DNA from: Rhizophagus irregularis
Taxonomy: Eukaryota > Glomeromycota > Glomeromycetes > Glomerales > Glomeraceae
Assembly: GCF_026210795.1 (NCBI RefSeq)
Contig: NC_089431.1
Coordinates: 4,712,001 to 4,776,000, forward strand
DNA length: 64,000 nucleotides
Direction of reading: 5' to 3'
Shown here piece after piece: positions 63,203-64,000 of the stretch; the stretch's first letter is position 1; each line of letters opens with the position of its first letter. Below the pieces are notes generated by a model. That model was not told the origin of the DNA. It did not search any database and saw nothing but the letters and a program-made list of their open reading frames with translations. Position numbers and translations under genes: made by a program.

Positions 63203-63790
63203 ATTTTCCGCAGCAGGCGCAGCAAATTTAACATTCAGCTAGCTTAATCCGCATTAGTCACATTTTTTTTTAAAGCAAAAATGACTAAAGATTATTAACT
63301 TAATTTTACCCGAATTATTATAATAAATAGTTAGTCAACATAGGCGCAGCAATGTCGAATTAGTAAGCGACTAAGCGCTGCGGTTAGTTCTGCGGCAAAT
63401 GACAAAAATTATGTAACGTACAATTTTTACAATCATTTGAAATCCCATAATTCTCACTTTTTTGAATTTTAATATAAAAAGGCATCGTAATGCCCCAAGC
63501 TTTTGGTCCTTATCCTCTCTTGCCTATTGGCTAAGATCAAGTGTAGTATCTGTTCTTTTCAGTCTAATATCTGAAACGTTACACACTGTGTAACTTCGAT
63601 ATTAACGAATTTTTGCACTTGGGAAAGAGTCACTTGGCTTGCCAATACTCTTTCCATGAGTGTCCCTAGTATTGCACTACTTCTAGGCGACGCTCACATT
63701 TTTAAAATTATTAGCGGGTTGGGAAGTGTTTAAGAGTGATTTTTTATTTCTCAAAAAGAAAATATATTATTTCATTTGTAAGGAACAGTT
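63203..63790 (+). repeat. U2 repeat unit 3, truncated on the right
   Basis: Upstream block and U2 as in the other units; similarity ends after TTTGAAATTACTGG near 63807. Confidence 0.75.
63512..63696 (+). ncRNA. U2 spliceosomal snRNA, copy 4
   Basis: 185 nt, like copies 2 and 3, with one loop change (GAGTCACTTGGC for GAGTCCCTTGGC). Confidence 0.94.
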
Positions 63791-63807
63791 TTTTTGAAAT
63801 TACTGGC

Positions 63808-64000
63808 TCAATTCTTTATATTAAAGATTTTTTTATTTTTATTAGTTATTTGCTGTTTATAAATGAATTTTACATTTAATTTAGAACGTTTCACAAGCTG
63901 ATTTACTATTAGACTAATGAACAATTTCTTGTGTTCATACAAATCATATGTTAGCGTAAGCATATCGTTATTTTAAAAAAAGTTTAGTTCGACCATATTT
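63808..64000. other. AT-rich end of window
   Basis: No feature seen. Confidence 0.5.

Overview
The window looks like a piece of a Glomeromycotina (arbuscular mycorrhizal fungus) genome close to Rhizophagus irregularis. The reasons are very AT-rich intergenic DNA, short phase-correct introns, a protein kinase fused to Sel1 repeats, a second kinase-like protein with a long coiled coil, an AIG1-type GTPase, many MITE-like elements and large virus-like transposons. The species call is inference from gene style; no identity was computed.

Layout. 1-2270 is an AT-rich tandem repeat, followed by two small inverted-repeat elements. 2808-5515 is a two-exon kinase-like gene with a coiled-coil tail. 5.5-10.9 kb is mostly non-coding with one possible small gene and a TIR element. 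10931-13729 is a five-exon kinase-Sel1 gene. 14778-15591 is a TIR element flanked by TTAA. 15.9-46.4 kb is a nested set of mobile elements. 46.4-55.7 kb holds MITEs, a coiled-coil repeat gene on the minus strand and an AIG1-like GTPase. 55.7-64 kb holds a 5S rRNA gene and four U2 snRNA genes; the U2 array is split by two inverted-repeat elements.

The core of the window is a four-level nest, each level marked by target-site duplications (TSDs). Level 1 is a retroposed, polyadenylated unit (15905-46421, 17-bp TSD) with an RRM-like ORF. Level 2 is two insertions in that unit: a palindromic hAT-like MITE (16354-17549, 8-bp TSD) and an outer Polinton/Maverick-like element (17787-44942, 381-bp TIRs, 5-bp TSD AGAGG). 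Level 3 is an inner Polinton-like element (27368-42658, TIRs of about 0.5 kb, 5-bp TSD ACAGA) that split an F-box gene of the outer one. Level 4 is a 244-bp hAT-like MITE (34990-35233, 8-bp TSD) that truncated a gene of the inner one. Virtual removal of either Polinton-like element rejoins an open reading frame across the insertion point.

Both Polinton-like elements combine a virus-type replication set with a retrotransposon-type structural set. The outer one has a protein-primed family B DNA polymerase, a DDE integrase, a Ty3-like Gag with coiled coil and CCHC knuckle, and a DTG aspartic protease. The inner one has a D5-like SF3 helicase, a divergent family B polymerase, an A32-like packaging ATPase, a chromodomain integrase, coiled-coil and Gag ORFs, and a protease entered through a classical -1 slippery site. 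I found no reverse transcriptase, jelly-roll capsid protein or adenovirus-type protease in either. A short motif, AATTGAA(G/T)A or a close variant, lies 14-52 bp before nine start codons across both elements, which suggests element-specific transcription. F-box-like proteins recur in both. Several genes carry single breaks: two in-frame TGA codons in CpG context, a 1-nt deletion and the MITE. The elements therefore look young but probably no longer fully functional.
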